A stretch of 30,244 nt of DNA. It comes from JAJFFW01 sp963922595. Its GTDB lineage: Bacteria > Pseudomonadota > Alphaproteobacteria > Caulobacterales > Parvularculaceae. The stretch covers positions 1 through 30,244 of the forward strand of contig CAWUIM010000038.1 of NCBI GenBank assembly GCA_963922595.1, in the 5' to 3' direction. Both the position numbers and the translations under genes were made by a program. The notes under the pieces are model-generated. The model was not told the origin of the DNA. It ran no database searches and worked only from the letters and a program-made list of their open reading frames with translations. Within the stretch, counting starts at the first letter, position 1; every line of letters starts with the position of its first letter. Below are positions 1 through 8,148 of the stretch, one piece after another.

Positions 1-189
1 GGCGGCGTTTACGCCGACGTATGGGAATATGATCCGCGCGAGGATAAATGGCGCGCCGTGGCCGCCATGCCGCGCCCGCGCCACGGCCTCGGCGCCGTTG
101 CGCTGAAGGACGGAATTTATGTTCTTGGCGGCGCCTCGCAACCGAGCGGCGTCGGCACATCCGCCGTCCTCGACCGTTTCGTTATCTAA
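1..189 (+). CDS. Kelch-repeat protein, C-terminal fragment
   Basis: This is the 3' end of a gene that begins before the window; frame 1 is open from the first base to a TAA at 187-189, giving 62 residues. The sequence shows Kelch beta-propeller hallmarks: a Gly-Gly pair followed by a Trp about ten residues later (GGVYADVWEYDP), then W-R-A-V, a PRPRHG turn, and a second IYVLGG blade strand. The last blade ends in VLDRFVI, typical of a propeller closing at the C-terminus. Kelch propellers are usually interaction or carbohydrate-binding scaffolds, sometimes periplasmic. No specific function can be given from this fragment. The following MoxR gene starts 69 bases downstream on the same strand. 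Confidence 0.8.
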   Translation, partial: GGVYADVWEYDPREDKWRAVAAMPRPRHGLGAVALKDGIYVLGGASQPSGVGTSAVLDRFVI

Positions 190-258
190 CTGCATCCCTT
201 TCTTGTCGCCGTCGCCATGGGCCGCTATGCGTGAGGCAAGTCTCAGGAGTACGATTAC

Positions 259-1104
259 GTGAAATTCGCAGGCACAGAGAATTATGTCGCCACGGACGAT
301 CTGAAAGTCGCCGTCAACGCCGCGGTCACCCTCGAACGCCCACTTTTGGTCAAAGGCGAACCCGGCACCGGCAAAACCGTTCTGGCGATCGAAGTCGCCA
401 AAGCGCTCGGCGCACCGCTGCTTGAATGGCACGTAAAATCGACAACCAAGGCCCAGCAAGGCCTTTACGAATATGATGCAGTGGCGCGATTGCGCGACGG
501 GCAACTGGGCGAGGAACGCGCCCGCGACGTAAAGAACTATATCAAGCGCGGCAAGCTGTGGGAGGCGTTCATCGCCGATGAACGCCCGGTCCTCCTGATC
601 GACGAAATCGACAAGGCGGACATCGAATTCCCGAACGATCTCTTACAGGAACTCGATCGGATGGAATTCTTCGTCTATGAGACGAACGAGACCGTGAAGG
701 CGAAACAGCGCCCGATTGTCATCATTACCTCGAACAACGAAAAAGAGCTGCCGGATGCGTTTCTGCGCCGCTGCTTTTTCCACTTCATCAAATTTCCCGA
801 TGCGGAGACGATGGCCGACATCGTCGATGTTCATTTTCCGGGCATCAAGAAAAAGCTCGTCGGCGATGCGCTGAAGACATTTTACGAAGTGCGCGAAGTG
901 CCGGGCCTGAAGAAGAAGCCTTCCACGTCGGAACTGCTCGACTGGCTCAAGCTCCTGATGTCTGAAGACATCGATCTCGACACGATCCGTGAAAAGGATC
1001 CCCGCAAGGCGATCCCGCCGCTCCATGGCGCGCTTCTCAAGAACGAACAGGACGTGCATATGTTCGAGCGTCTGGCGTTTCTCGCGCGCCGCGAAGGCGC
1101 GTGA
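259..1104 (+). CDS. MoxR-family AAA+ ATPase
   Basis: A 281-residue single-domain AAA+ ATPase. Walker A GEPGTGKT lies at residues 33-40, Walker B VLLIDEID at 111-118, a sensor-1-like ITSNN at 156-160 and an arginine pair at 170-171. The order and spacing match MoxR proteins of alphaproteobacteria, chaperone-like ATPases that usually act with a von Willebrand A (CoxE-like) partner to insert cofactors or mature complexes. The start is a GTG, supported by CAGGAG about 10 bases upstream; no in-frame ATG would keep the N-terminal domain. Oddly, the usual VWA-domain partner gene is not next to it; an FAD oxidoreductase follows after 78 bases. The family call is secure; the client is unknown. Confidence 0.92.
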   Translation: MKFAGTENYVATDDLKVAVNAAVTLERPLLVKGEPGTGKTVLAIEVAKALGAPLLEWHVKSTTKAQQGLYEYDAVARLRDGQLGEERARDVKNYIKRGKLWEAFIADERPVLLIDEIDKADIEFPNDLLQELDRMEFFVYETNETVKAKQRPIVIITSNNEKELPDAFLRRCFFHFIKFPDAETMADIVDVHFPGIKKKLVGDALKTFYEVREVPGLKKKPSTSELLDWLKLLMSEDIDLDTIREKDPRKAIPPLHGALLKNEQDVHMFERLAFLARREGA

Positions 1105-1182
1105 CCGCCGGAGCAAGCCTCTGAAGTCTGGCGATGGCGCGGAAACGTATCTGTGGTGAGCGACATTTGAAAGGCGACGCCG

Positions 1183-2583
1183 ATGACTTCAACGCCCATT
1201 GAGACGGATTATCTGATTGTCGGCAGCGGCGCCGTCGGCATGGCCTTCGCCGATATCCTCCTCACAGAGACGGATGCGACGCTCACGATCGTTGACCGTT
1301 TTCAAAAACCCGGCGGGCACTGGAATGTGGCCTACCCCTTCGTGACCCTGCACCAGCCGTCAGCTTATTACGGCGTCTCCTCTCGTGAGCTTAGTAAAGG
1401 CGTGAAAGACGAGGTGGGTCTCAACAAGGGGCTCTTCGATCTCGCCTCCGGCGCCGAAGTGAGCGCCTATTTCGACGACGTGATGCGCCATCAGTTTCTG
1501 CCCACGGGCCGCGTGCGGTATTTTCCCATGAGCGATTATCAGGGCGACGGCGTCTTCAAGTCGTTGCTCACGGGCGAAAATCAAACCGTCAAGGCGCGCA
1601 AAACAGTGGACGCCACGTTCCTGAAGACGACCGTGCCTTTCACCCATACACCGAGCTTCAAGATTGACGACGGCGTTCAATTCATGCCGCTCAATAATCT
1701 ACCGCTGATATCAACCCCGCCAGCAGGATACGTGGTGATCGGCGGCGGCAAGACCGGCATCGACGCCTGTTTGTGGCTCTTGCAGAACGGCGTCGACCCC
1801 GATGCGATCCGGTGGATCATGCCGCGCGACGCCTGGCTTCTGGACAGGCGCAACGCGCAGCCGTCTGATGAATTCTTCGCAAATACAATCGGCGCACAGG
1901 CGGCGCAGTTCGAGGCCATCGCCGCCGCCGACAGCATCGAAGACATGTTCAACCGTCTCGAAGATGCTGGCTATTTCGTCCGGATCGATAAATCGGTGCG
2001 CCCGAAAATGTTCCACGGCGCCACCGTGAGCCAACTGGAACTTGAGCAACTGCGGCGCATTAAAAACATCGTCCGCATGGGCCGCGTCCAGCACATTCAG
2101 AAAGACAAGATCATTCTGGATGAAGGCGTCCTTGAGACCTCGCCGGACCATATTCACGTGGATTGCTCAGCGCGCGCGATCAGCAATGACGAAATGAAAC
2201 CAATTTTCCAGGGCGATCTGATCACGCCGCAAATGGTTCGATCCTATCAGCCCGTATTCAGCGCCGCCTTTATCGCCCATGTGGAGGCGGCCTACGACAC
2301 GGAGGAGGAAAAGAACCGCCTGTGCGGCGTTGTTCCACTGCCCAATCACGATACAGATTATATCCGTTTCACCGCCGCTTTCATGATGAACCAATATAAT
2401 TGGTCGCAAGATAAGGGTCTGCGTGAGTGGCTCCTCGACAACCGTCTCGACGGGTTTAGCCGGATGGTGAGAAACGCGGACAAAGACGATGCTGAAAAAC
2501 AGGCGATCCTGAAGCGGGTGCGTGACAACGCCCCTTTAGCGATGGCGAAGCTGCAAGAGTTCCTGCCGCAGATCGCCTCTTAG
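1183..2583 (+). CDS. FAD/NAD(P)-binding oxidoreductase (flavin monooxygenase-like)
   Basis: A 466-residue flavoprotein. Residues 9-24 hold an N-terminal Rossmann motif (YLIVGSGAVGMAFAD) for FAD, followed by an acidic residue at the second strand (TIVDRF). A PGGHW segment near residue 45 resembles FMO-type enzymes. A second dinucleotide-binding motif, VVIGGGKTGID, lies near residue 186 and would bind NAD(P)H. Together these suggest an NAD(P)H-dependent flavin enzyme of the FMO/Baeyer-Villiger superfamily, but the substrate cannot be told. The ATG has AAAGG 8 bases upstream. It lies 78 bases after moxR on the same strand and ends convergently, 17 bases from the stop of the small membrane protein on the other strand. 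Alternative: a pyridine nucleotide-disulphide-like oxidoreductase without the redox Cys pair. Confidence 0.85.
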   Translation: MTSTPIETDYLIVGSGAVGMAFADILLTETDATLTIVDRFQKPGGHWNVAYPFVTLHQPSAYYGVSSRELSKGVKDEVGLNKGLFDLASGAEVSAYFDDVMRHQFLPTGRVRYFPMSDYQGDGVFKSLLTGENQTVKARKTVDATFLKTTVPFTHTPSFKIDDGVQFMPLNNLPLISTPPAGYVVIGGGKTGIDACLWLLQNGVDPDAIRWIMPRDAWLLDRRNAQPSDEFFANTIGAQAAQFEAIAAADSIEDMFNRLEDAGYFVRIDKSVRPKMFHGATVSQLELEQLRRIKNIVRMGRVQHIQKDKIILDEGVLETSPDHIHVDCSARAISNDEMKPIFQGDLITPQMVRSYQPVFSAAFIAHVEAAYDTEEEKNRLCGVVPLPNHDTDYIRFTAAFMMNQYNWSQDKGLREWLLDNRLDGFSRMVRNADKDDAEKQAILKRVRDNAPLAMAKLQEFLPQIAS

Positions 2584-2600
2584 GCGGTCGCGCCCGAGAC

Positions 2601-3083
2601 TTACTTAACCGCGCCCGGCGCCGCGAACGCCGTCGCCGCCGCTTCCAGCCGTTGCGGCAGGAACGACAGGAAGTCGACCACTTCCGCCAGCGTCACCCCT
2701 TGCGAATGAAGAAAGAACGCCGACAAGACGGCGGCCAAGCCGAAGAACCGGGCGATGCATTGTCCCGCCGACAGGAAGACAAAGATCGCGCCCAGGATTT
2801 GTAGCGGATCGTTGAATTGCCCGGCGAATAATGCATCCGCCATCCCCGTCGGCGTCGTCAGATCATATTGCGAAGCCGCCGCCGTCAGATCCGCTACTGC
2901 GCCGCTCTTCGCGGGATCACCGGTCACCAGCGCGCCGGCGCCCGACAGAACGAGCAACCCTGCGCCTGCGCCCTGACCCATCTTGCGCGCCACAGTCAAT
3001 ATCCCGTGATCATGCGGCGTCGAAGACCACAAACCAAAGCTACGGCGTGTTGATCGCTGATAAGGGCTGGCGAAGATAGGCAC
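2601..3083 (-). CDS. Small unknown membrane protein
   Basis: A 160-residue protein I do not recognise. The central region has a glycine/alanine-rich hydrophobic stretch (about residues 38-56) and a longer one around residues 95-130 (QILGAIFVFLSAG, then FFGLAAVLSAFFL), so two or three membrane segments are likely. The N-terminal 30 residues are basic and polar. I favour the GTG start because a GGAG lies 8 bases upstream on the minus strand; an internal ATG at 2981 (residue 35) has no visible ribosome site but would remove the odd N-terminus. The gene stands alone, convergent with the flavoprotein and divergent from the DGPF/sigma unit. No function is proposed. Confidence 0.55.
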   Translation of the reverse strand: MPIFASPYQRSTRRSFGLWSSTPHDHGILTVARKMGQGAGAGLLVLSGAGALVTGDPAKSGAVADLTAAASQYDLTTPTGMADALFAGQFNDPLQILGAIFVFLSAGQCIARFFGLAAVLSAFFLHSQGVTLAEVVDFLSFLPQRLEAAATAFAAPGAVK

Positions 3084-3364
3084 GGCGCTTACTCCACTTG
3101 CTTGCTCTTATAAGTGGAAAAAATTGTGGCGAGAGTGAGATGAAACGATCACGCTTGCGCGAAGTCTTGATCGGAAAATGCTTAATATTCAGCCACCTTG
3201 CCATCATGCGAAGCTCGTCTGCGCCGGCGCGAGAATCCGGCGATCATTTGCCGGGGCCAGAAAAATTTCGCAGGGCCTGTCGAAATCCGGACAGGCGCGA
3301 CGTCATCCTCATGAAGACGCGAAAGACATGCGTGTTCGTCACGAATTGAGGAAGGAGAACGGGA
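3084..3364. promoter_or_regulatory. Divergent intergenic region upstream of the DGPF/sigma unit
   Basis: This 281-base gap separates the small membrane protein (minus) from the DGPF/sigma unit (plus). I see no convincing gene in it; the short open frames lack ribosome sites and family features. It holds a 7-bp inverted repeat TCCACTT/AAGTGGA (3093-3099 and 3112-3118) close to the minus-strand gene start, which could be an operator or chance. The ECF-type promoter is listed separately. A strong Shine-Dalgarno run (GAGGAAGGAGA) precedes the ATG at 3365. Confidence 0.5.
3278..3304 (+). promoter_or_regulatory. Putative ECF42-type promoter
   Basis: TGTCGA at 3278-3283 is followed, after 17 bases, by CGTC at 3301-3304. 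This matches the -35 TGTCGA and -10 CG[A/T]C pattern that I recall being reported for ECF42 sigma factors and their linked DGPF genes. It lies about 60 bases upstream of the first DGPF start codon, a normal leader length. The match is seen in the sequence; its use by the sigma factor at 4089-5342 is an inference. Confidence 0.6.
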
Positions 3365-3739
3365 ATGAAAGTGTTAATCCTCGCCTATGAGCCTGAGGAA
3401 GAATTCGCGCGACGCGACTATCAAGCGACCGACCAGGCCGCGTTCGGGGCTTACATGGCGCCGTGGAAGGTCTACAGCGAAAGCCTCAACGCCGCGGATG
3501 TCATTGCGGCGGGCGCGCCGCTCGAAAAGCCGCACACGGCGACAGTGATCTCCGTGCGCGACGGCGACCGTCACGTTCAGGATGGACCGTATCTCGACTC
3601 AAAAGATCAGCTTGGCGGTTATTTCTTGCTGGACGTGCCTGACATGGAAACCGCCACTGAATGGGCCGCCAAATGTCCCGCTGCGGCGACGGGTCATGCG
3701 GAGGTGCGCGTCATCCCCGACTACGGACAGGAGGGCTAG
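3365..3739 (+). CDS. DGPF/YCII-family protein, first copy
   Basis: A 124-residue protein of the YCII-related (DGPF) family, a small ferredoxin-like fold that forms dimers. The diagnostic motif appears as VQDGPYLDSKDQLGGYFLLDV around residues 70-90, followed by the conserved AA-KCP-AATGHAEVRV segment near the C-terminus. DGPF proteins are encoded beside ECF sigma factors in many bacteria; their biochemical role is not settled. It is the first gene of a three-gene unit and lies 3 bases before the second DGPF gene. The ATG follows a strong GGAAGGAGA site. It shares clear similarity with the next gene, suggesting an old tandem duplication. Confidence 0.92.
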   Translation: MKVLILAYEPEEEFARRDYQATDQAAFGAYMAPWKVYSESLNAADVIAAGAPLEKPHTATVISVRDGDRHVQDGPYLDSKDQLGGYFLLDVPDMETATEWAAKCPAAATGHAEVRVIPDYGQEG

Positions 3740-3742
3740 AAA

Positions 3743-4096
3743 ATGCATTACATGTTCCTGCTTTACGATGATGAAGACCGGTTCCATGCCATGGACGAAG
3801 CCGAAACCGGCGAAACAATCGCAGCCTACATGGCCTACGGAGAAGCGCTCGAAAAAGCCGGCGTCTTCGTGGCCGGTGAGCCGCTCGATCATTCGAAAAC
3901 AGCACGCAGAATTCACCAACGCGGCGACAAAACATCTGTTCAGGACGGGCCTTTCGCGGACTCCAAAGAACAGATCGGCGGCTTCTACCGTGTGGACGTG
4001 AAAAACCTCGACGAAGCGCTCGATTGGGCCGCGAGGTGTCCTTGCGCCGCGACGGGGCACGTGGAAGTGCGCCCGATCTGGTCGATCGGTGGATAA
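3743..4096 (+). CDS. DGPF/YCII-family protein, second copy
   Basis: A 117-residue paralogue of the preceding gene. The family signature is VQDGPFADSKEQIGGFYRVDV (residues about 72-92), then AARCPCAATGHVEVRPIW at the C-terminus, which is the more canonical form of this family (MHYMFLLYDDED start, EVRPI end). The ATG is preceded by AGGAGGG, which overlaps the end of the first gene. Its 3' end overlaps the sigma factor start by 8 bases, indicating translational coupling. Known family context: DGPF proteins linked to ECF42 sigma factors. Whether they act as partners or merely as targets of the sigma factor is not shown by sequence. Confidence 0.93.
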   Translation: MHYMFLLYDDEDRFHAMDEAETGETIAAYMAYGEALEKAGVFVAGEPLDHSKTARRIHQRGDKTSVQDGPFADSKEQIGGFYRVDVKNLDEALDWAARCPCAATGHVEVRPIWSIGG

Positions 4097-5342
4097 ACCG
4101 CAGCAGACAAATACCGAAGCGCGCGCCGTCGTCGAAAAAACGGTGCGCGTTTCCTATGGTAAATTGCTGGCGCTGCTCGCCGCGCGCTCGAAAGACATCG
4201 CCGCATCGGAAGACGCGCTCGCGGACGCTTTTGCGGCGGCGATTGAAAAATGGCCGGACACAGGCGTTCCAAAGTCGCCCGAAGCCTGGCTCCTGACGGC
4301 GGCGCGCCGAAAGCTCATCGATCAATCGCGCAGGACGGCCACAAGCGTCCGCGCCAAGCCTGAACTCGAACGCGTCATGGACGAGCTGCAAAACCGAATG
4401 ACGCCTGATGCGTCCGGTGATCAGCTTCCGGACGAGCGTTTGAAACTGATGTTGATCTGCGCCCACCCTGCGATTGACCCAGCCATCCGTACGCCGCTTA
4501 TTCTTCAAACCATTCTCGGATTTGACGCGCAGCGCATTGCGCGGGTCTTCTTAACGGCGCCGGCGACCATGTCTCAACGCCTGGTGCGCGCAAAACGAAA
4601 AATCGCAGAAGCCGGCATTCCCTTTGAGACGCCGGAAAAATCCGTGCTCGCCGAACGCATCGCCGCCGTTCTGGACGCGATTTATGCGGCGTTTTCCGCC
4701 GGCGTTGACGACCAGACCGCCGCTGGCGCTGAGTTCGCCGATGAAGCGTTATTTCTCGGCGAGTTGGTTATTCAACTTCTCGACGATCATCCCGAGGCGT
4801 ACGGCCTCTTCGCCTTGATGCTCTACATTCGTTCAAGGCGCGAGGCGTTCCGGCCGGGCGGCGTTTATACGCCAATGCATAAACAGGACACCGCGCTGTG
4901 GGATCAAAAAATGATCGCTCGCGCAGAACACTGGCTCATTCGGGCGTCAAAGTATCATACGCCCGGCCGGTACCAGATCGAAGCGGCGATCCAGTCCGCG
5001 CATATCACGGCGAAGACGACGGGCGAGTTCACCGTCGACCGTGTTCTTCATTTGTATGACCAATTATTGGTGATCGCGCCGACAACAGGCGCCCGCGTCG
5101 GCAAAGCTGGTCTGATGTCGCAGCTTGGCATGGCCCAGGCAGCGCTCGACACGCTCGAAGGGATCGATGAGGGGCACGCGAAACACTATCAGGCGTATTG
5201 GGCGGTGCGCGCCCACGCGCTTGCGCAACTTGGCCGCAACGACCTTGCCGACCGCGCCTATGACTTGGCGATTACGCTCAGCGACGATCCTTCTGTACGG
5301 CGGTTCCTCATCGAGCAGCGCGCCCTGATCGGCCGCCGATGA
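4089..5342 (+). CDS. ECF42-type RNA polymerase sigma factor with long C-terminal extension
   Basis: A 417-residue sigma-70-family factor, about twice the length of a normal ECF sigma. Residues about 10-80 hold a sigma-2 region (ending in the KSPEAWLLTAARRKLID helix). A sigma-4 helix-turn-helix follows around residues 130-180 (LILQTILGFDAQRIARVFL, then TMSQRLVRAKRKI). The rest is a helical extension, with TPR-like helices near the end (YQAYWAVRAHALAQLGRNDLADRAYDLAI). This architecture and the adjacent DGPF genes define the ECF42 group, in which the C-terminal extension is known to be needed for activity and no anti-sigma factor is usually found; none is seen here. The GTG start overlaps the previous gene. 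It probably drives its own operon from the TGTCGA/CGTC promoter upstream. Confidence 0.93.
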   Translation: MDKPQQTNTEARAVVEKTVRVSYGKLLALLAARSKDIAASEDALADAFAAAIEKWPDTGVPKSPEAWLLTAARRKLIDQSRRTATSVRAKPELERVMDELQNRMTPDASGDQLPDERLKLMLICAHPAIDPAIRTPLILQTILGFDAQRIARVFLTAPATMSQRLVRAKRKIAEAGIPFETPEKSVLAERIAAVLDAIYAAFSAGVDDQTAAGAEFADEALFLGELVIQLLDDHPEAYGLFALMLYIRSRREAFRPGGVYTPMHKQDTALWDQKMIARAEHWLIRASKYHTPGRYQIEAAIQSAHITAKTTGEFTVDRVLHLYDQLLVIAPTTGARVGKAGLMSQLGMAQAALDTLEGIDEGHAKHYQAYWAVRAHALAQLGRNDLADRAYDLAITLSDDPSVRRFLIEQRALIGRR

Positions 5343-5377
5343 TGAAAAGCAGCAATTTCGCCGCAGAGCGCGGGCCG

Positions 5378-6379
5378 CTATTTGTAGATCGAAACGCTGG
5401 CGGGCGCGCCGTCATTGCGCTTTACGCCGCGAAACATGCCCGCGCTGTTAAACACCATGGCGCTGTCGCCCTTGGCGTCGAGAACGATGACGCCGCCGTC
5501 GCCGCCAAGACCTTCAAGCCGGTTATGGATGACGTCATTGGCCGCGTCTTCAACGCTCGCGCCGGCATACTCAACCTGCGCGCAGATATCGCGCGCGATT
5601 GTCAGGCGCATGAAATATTCTCCGTGTCCGGTGGACGAGACGGCGCACGAATTATTGTCAGCGAAGGTGCCCGCGCCCAAAATCGGCGTGTCGCCGACGC
5701 GGCCATAGCGTTTCAACGTCATGCCGCCGGTGGACGTTCCCGCTGCAAGATTACCGCGCTGATCCAAGGCCACAGCGCCGACCGTGCCATATTTGAAATC
5801 AGCGGGAAGCGATCCGCGCTTTTGTTCTTTTTCCGCCTTCAAGGCGCGCTTGTAGCTGTTCCAGCGGTTTTCAGTGCGAAAGTACTTTTTTGGAACGAAT
5901 TCCAGATTTTGCTCTTTGGCGAATTTTTCAGCGCCATCGCGCGCAAACATCACATGCTCGGAATTCTCCATGACGGCCCGCGCCAGCAAGATCGGGTTCT
6001 TAACCCGCGTGACGCCCGCGACGGCGCCGGCGTTCCGCGTTGCGCCATCCATGATGGAGGCGTCCAGTTCATTTTTACCCTCGCGCGTAAACACCGCGCC
6101 TTTGCCTGCATTGAAGAGCGGAGAGTCCTCCATGAGGATTATCGAAATTTCGATGGCGTCGAGCGCCGTCCCGCCATTTTCCAGGACTGCATATCCGGCG
6201 TTCAGCGCTTCGGTGAGCTTCGCCTTGTACGCCGCCTCCTCAGCGGGCGTGTAGCGCCCGGGTTCAAGCGCGCCGGCGCCGCCGTGAATGACGATGGAAA
6301 TCGGCGGTTGATCGTCCGCGGCCAGCACGATGCTTACACTGGCGACAAGGGCGGTTATTTGCGCAATCAAAAACTTCAT
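5378..6379 (-). CDS. Secreted isoaspartyl peptidase / L-asparaginase (Ntn hydrolase)
   Basis: A 333-residue plant-type asparaginase/isoaspartyl aminopeptidase. Residues 1-20 form a signal peptide (short basic start, hydrophobic core, cleavage near VLA-AD), so the enzyme is periplasmic or exported. IHGGAGAL (31-38) and NAGKGAVFT (90-98) are family hallmarks. Thr199 in YGTVGAVALD is the autocatalytic nucleophile, exposed when the precursor cleaves into alpha and beta subunits. GTSTGGMTLKRYGRVGDTPI follows, with the substrate-binding Arg and Asp, and GTGEY-like HGEYFMR near 252. These enzymes hydrolyse isoaspartyl dipeptides and asparagine. The ATG follows a GGAGG. It is the last gene of the minus-strand run, 56 bases after the HerA-like gene; the functional link is unclear. 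Confidence 0.95.
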   Translation of the reverse strand: MKFLIAQITALVASVSIVLAADDQPPISIVIHGGAGALEPGRYTPAEEAAYKAKLTEALNAGYAVLENGGTALDAIEISIILMEDSPLFNAGKGAVFTREGKNELDASIMDGATRNAGAVAGVTRVKNPILLARAVMENSEHVMFARDGAEKFAKEQNLEFVPKKYFRTENRWNSYKRALKAEKEQKRGSLPADFKYGTVGAVALDQRGNLAAGTSTGGMTLKRYGRVGDTPILGAGTFADNNSCAVSSTGHGEYFMRLTIARDICAQVEYAGASVEDAANDVIHNRLEGLGGDGGVIVLDAKGDSAMVFNSAGMFRGVKRNDGAPASVSIYK

Positions 6380-6435
6380 GAATCAATCCTCCGACGCGAC
6401 AAGTGTGCGCGGAGGCGAGCCGTTGCGCAAGTCGC

Positions 6436-8127
6436 TTACATATCAGGCAACAGGAATCTCTGGGCGCGCCATTGTTCGACAATCCGCTCAATAAAGCCGT
6501 CGTCTTCCATATCCACAGACCACCCGTCAGAGAAGCTCGCCGTCAGGCTGCGCGGAACGAAATCGCGCGGCAGCGCATCGAAGCGAATACGCGTCGGCAG
6601 CGGGACGCCCTCACCCACAGCGATTGCTTCGCCAAGCCCAAGCGACGGCAAGCACCCTAGCAACGACGTGGATGCGTCCGGCACAGCCGCCTGTAAGGCT
6701 TCCTGGTCCGCCTGGTTTGCAAGTCGCATGGCGAAAATAGTGTTGCATTGCGACAAGATCGTCGGATCAAGCTCGGTTGGGCGTTGCGACGCGACCCAAA
6801 GCGAGATGCCGGTCTTGCGGCCTTCTTTCGCGATTTTCGTCAGCGCGCGGCGCGTCGGCGCAAAACCGATATTTGGGTCCGCGGGCGCATACCGGTGCGC
6901 GTCTTCACAAACAAGCGCGATAGGCGTCGCCCCATTGCTCCATAGGCCAAATTCAAATGAGAGGCGCGCGATCACCGAAACGACCACCTGGCTCACTTCT
7001 TCGGGCAGACCGCCAAGCTCAACAACGCTGACCGGCGCGCCTTGCACCGGCATGCGGAACAGCGAACTTAAAATCTCGATCATCGTGTCATGAACAGTCA
7101 GTCCGCCAAACATAAACGAATACCGCGCGTCCTGGCTGATATTATGAAGCCGCCCGCGCAAGCGTTTAAACGGTCCGGACGTTCGCGTGGCATCAAGCGC
7201 GCCAAGAGCCTTGTCGATCAGACTCAGAATATCGGAAATCCGATACGGCACCGGCGTGTCCACCGTAATCGACCCGGCGTCAGCCGCCCTGCGGTCCGCA
7301 AGCAGTTTAACGCCCGAGCTGGACGAGGAAAGACTCAGCTTCTTCGCCGTTGGTATCAGATCAGCGAGAATTTCAATTTCTTCCGCGTAACCGGTGCGGC
7401 CGGGATAGAGGACTTCGACAAGTTCGTCGAATGTCAACATCCAATAGGGAAGCGAAAGGCTCGACGAGTCAAACACGACGGCCATGTCGCCAAAGCACTC
7501 CGCATATTCATTATGCGGATCGAGGATCACGATATGGGCGCTATTGTAGCGTTCCAATACCGCGCGCAACATCAAGGCGATGGCGCAGGATTTACCCGCT
7601 CCCGTGGTGCCGACCACAGCGCAATGGCGCGAGAAGAGATCATTCACCGAAACCGTCGCGGGGATTGCCATGTCCTGTTTGACCACGCCGACACGCACGC
7701 TTGCGGCGCCGTTTACCGCGAACAAGGCGGCCAATTCATCGCGTGTCGCCACGTGGACGCTGTCGCCGAGCGTCGGATAAGTCGAGACGCCGCGCCGGAA
7801 CCGCGCTGGCGACTTCGCCGTCGGTTTGGTGAACTCGCCAATCAACTCCAATTCGACAATGCGCATATCCGGCGTCGAAGCGTCGAGACTGGGCGCCGGC
7901 ACGCTCATCGCCGAGACGAGACCAAGGACAATGCTTGTCCCGGCGTCGACGCTCATGATCGCGCCGAGTTGAGGTCTGTGCATCCGGTCAAGATCGGGGC
8001 GATCTTCATCAAGCATGACGAGCGCGTGAGATCCGTTGACGGAAACCACGCTGCCGAAGCGCTCAAGCTTGTCATGAAAGAGCTTCACGCCCGTTTCTTT
8101 TTTCAGTGCAGCGGTTTGCGGCGACAT
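6436..8127 (-). CDS. HerA-like hexameric ATPase (DUF87)
   Basis: A 563-residue HerA/FtsK-superfamily ATPase. An N-terminal beta-barrel (HAS-like) region spans about residues 15-150. Walker A GTTGAGKS lies at about 173-180. DPHNEY follows near 205, and Walker B IALVCEDAHRYAP lies near 415, followed by KEGRKTGISLWVASQRPTELDPTILSQCNT, the HerA sensor/arginine-finger block. Such ATPases pump or unwind DNA, and many act with a nuclease or effector encoded alongside. I chose ATG at 8127 because GGAG lies 8 bases upstream; the longer reading from a TTG at 8142 would swallow that site. It starts 21 bases after the kinase gene stop, so the two are probably one transcript. No NurA, SIR2 or other nuclease partner is visible. 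Confidence 0.92.
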   Translation of the reverse strand: MSPQTAALKKETGVKLFHDKLERFGSVVSVNGSHALVMLDEDRPDLDRMHRPQLGAIMSVDAGTSIVLGLVSAMSVPAPSLDASTPDMRIVELELIGEFTKPTAKSPARFRRGVSTYPTLGDSVHVATRDELAALFAVNGAASVRVGVVKQDMAIPATVSVNDLFSRHCAVVGTTGAGKSCAIALMLRAVLERYNSAHIVILDPHNEYAECFGDMAVVFDSSSLSLPYWMLTFDELVEVLYPGRTGYAEEIEILADLIPTAKKLSLSSSSSGVKLLADRRAADAGSITVDTPVPYRISDILSLIDKALGALDATRTSGPFKRLRGRLHNISQDARYSFMFGGLTVHDTMIEILSSLFRMPVQGAPVSVVELGGLPEEVSQVVVSVIARLSFEFGLWSNGATPIALVCEDAHRYAPADPNIGFAPTRRALTKIAKEGRKTGISLWVASQRPTELDPTILSQCNTIFAMRLANQADQEALQAAVPDASTSLLGCLPSLGLGEAIAVGEGVPLPTRIRFDALPRDFVPRSLTASFSDGWSVDMEDDGFIERIVEQWRAQRFLLPDM

Positions 8128-8148
8128 GGGGTTTTGCTCCAAATGATA

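Noticed and set aside
3093..3118. Inverted repeat TCCACTT/AAGTGGA as a terminator
   Set aside because: The 12-base loop, the weak 7-bp stem and the lack of a T run on the relevant strand do not support termination, and no gene ends there.
3098..3390. Two small plus-strand open frames before the first DGPF gene
   Set aside because: They have no ribosome sites and no recognisable features, and they overlap the likely ECF promoter and the start of the DGPF gene.
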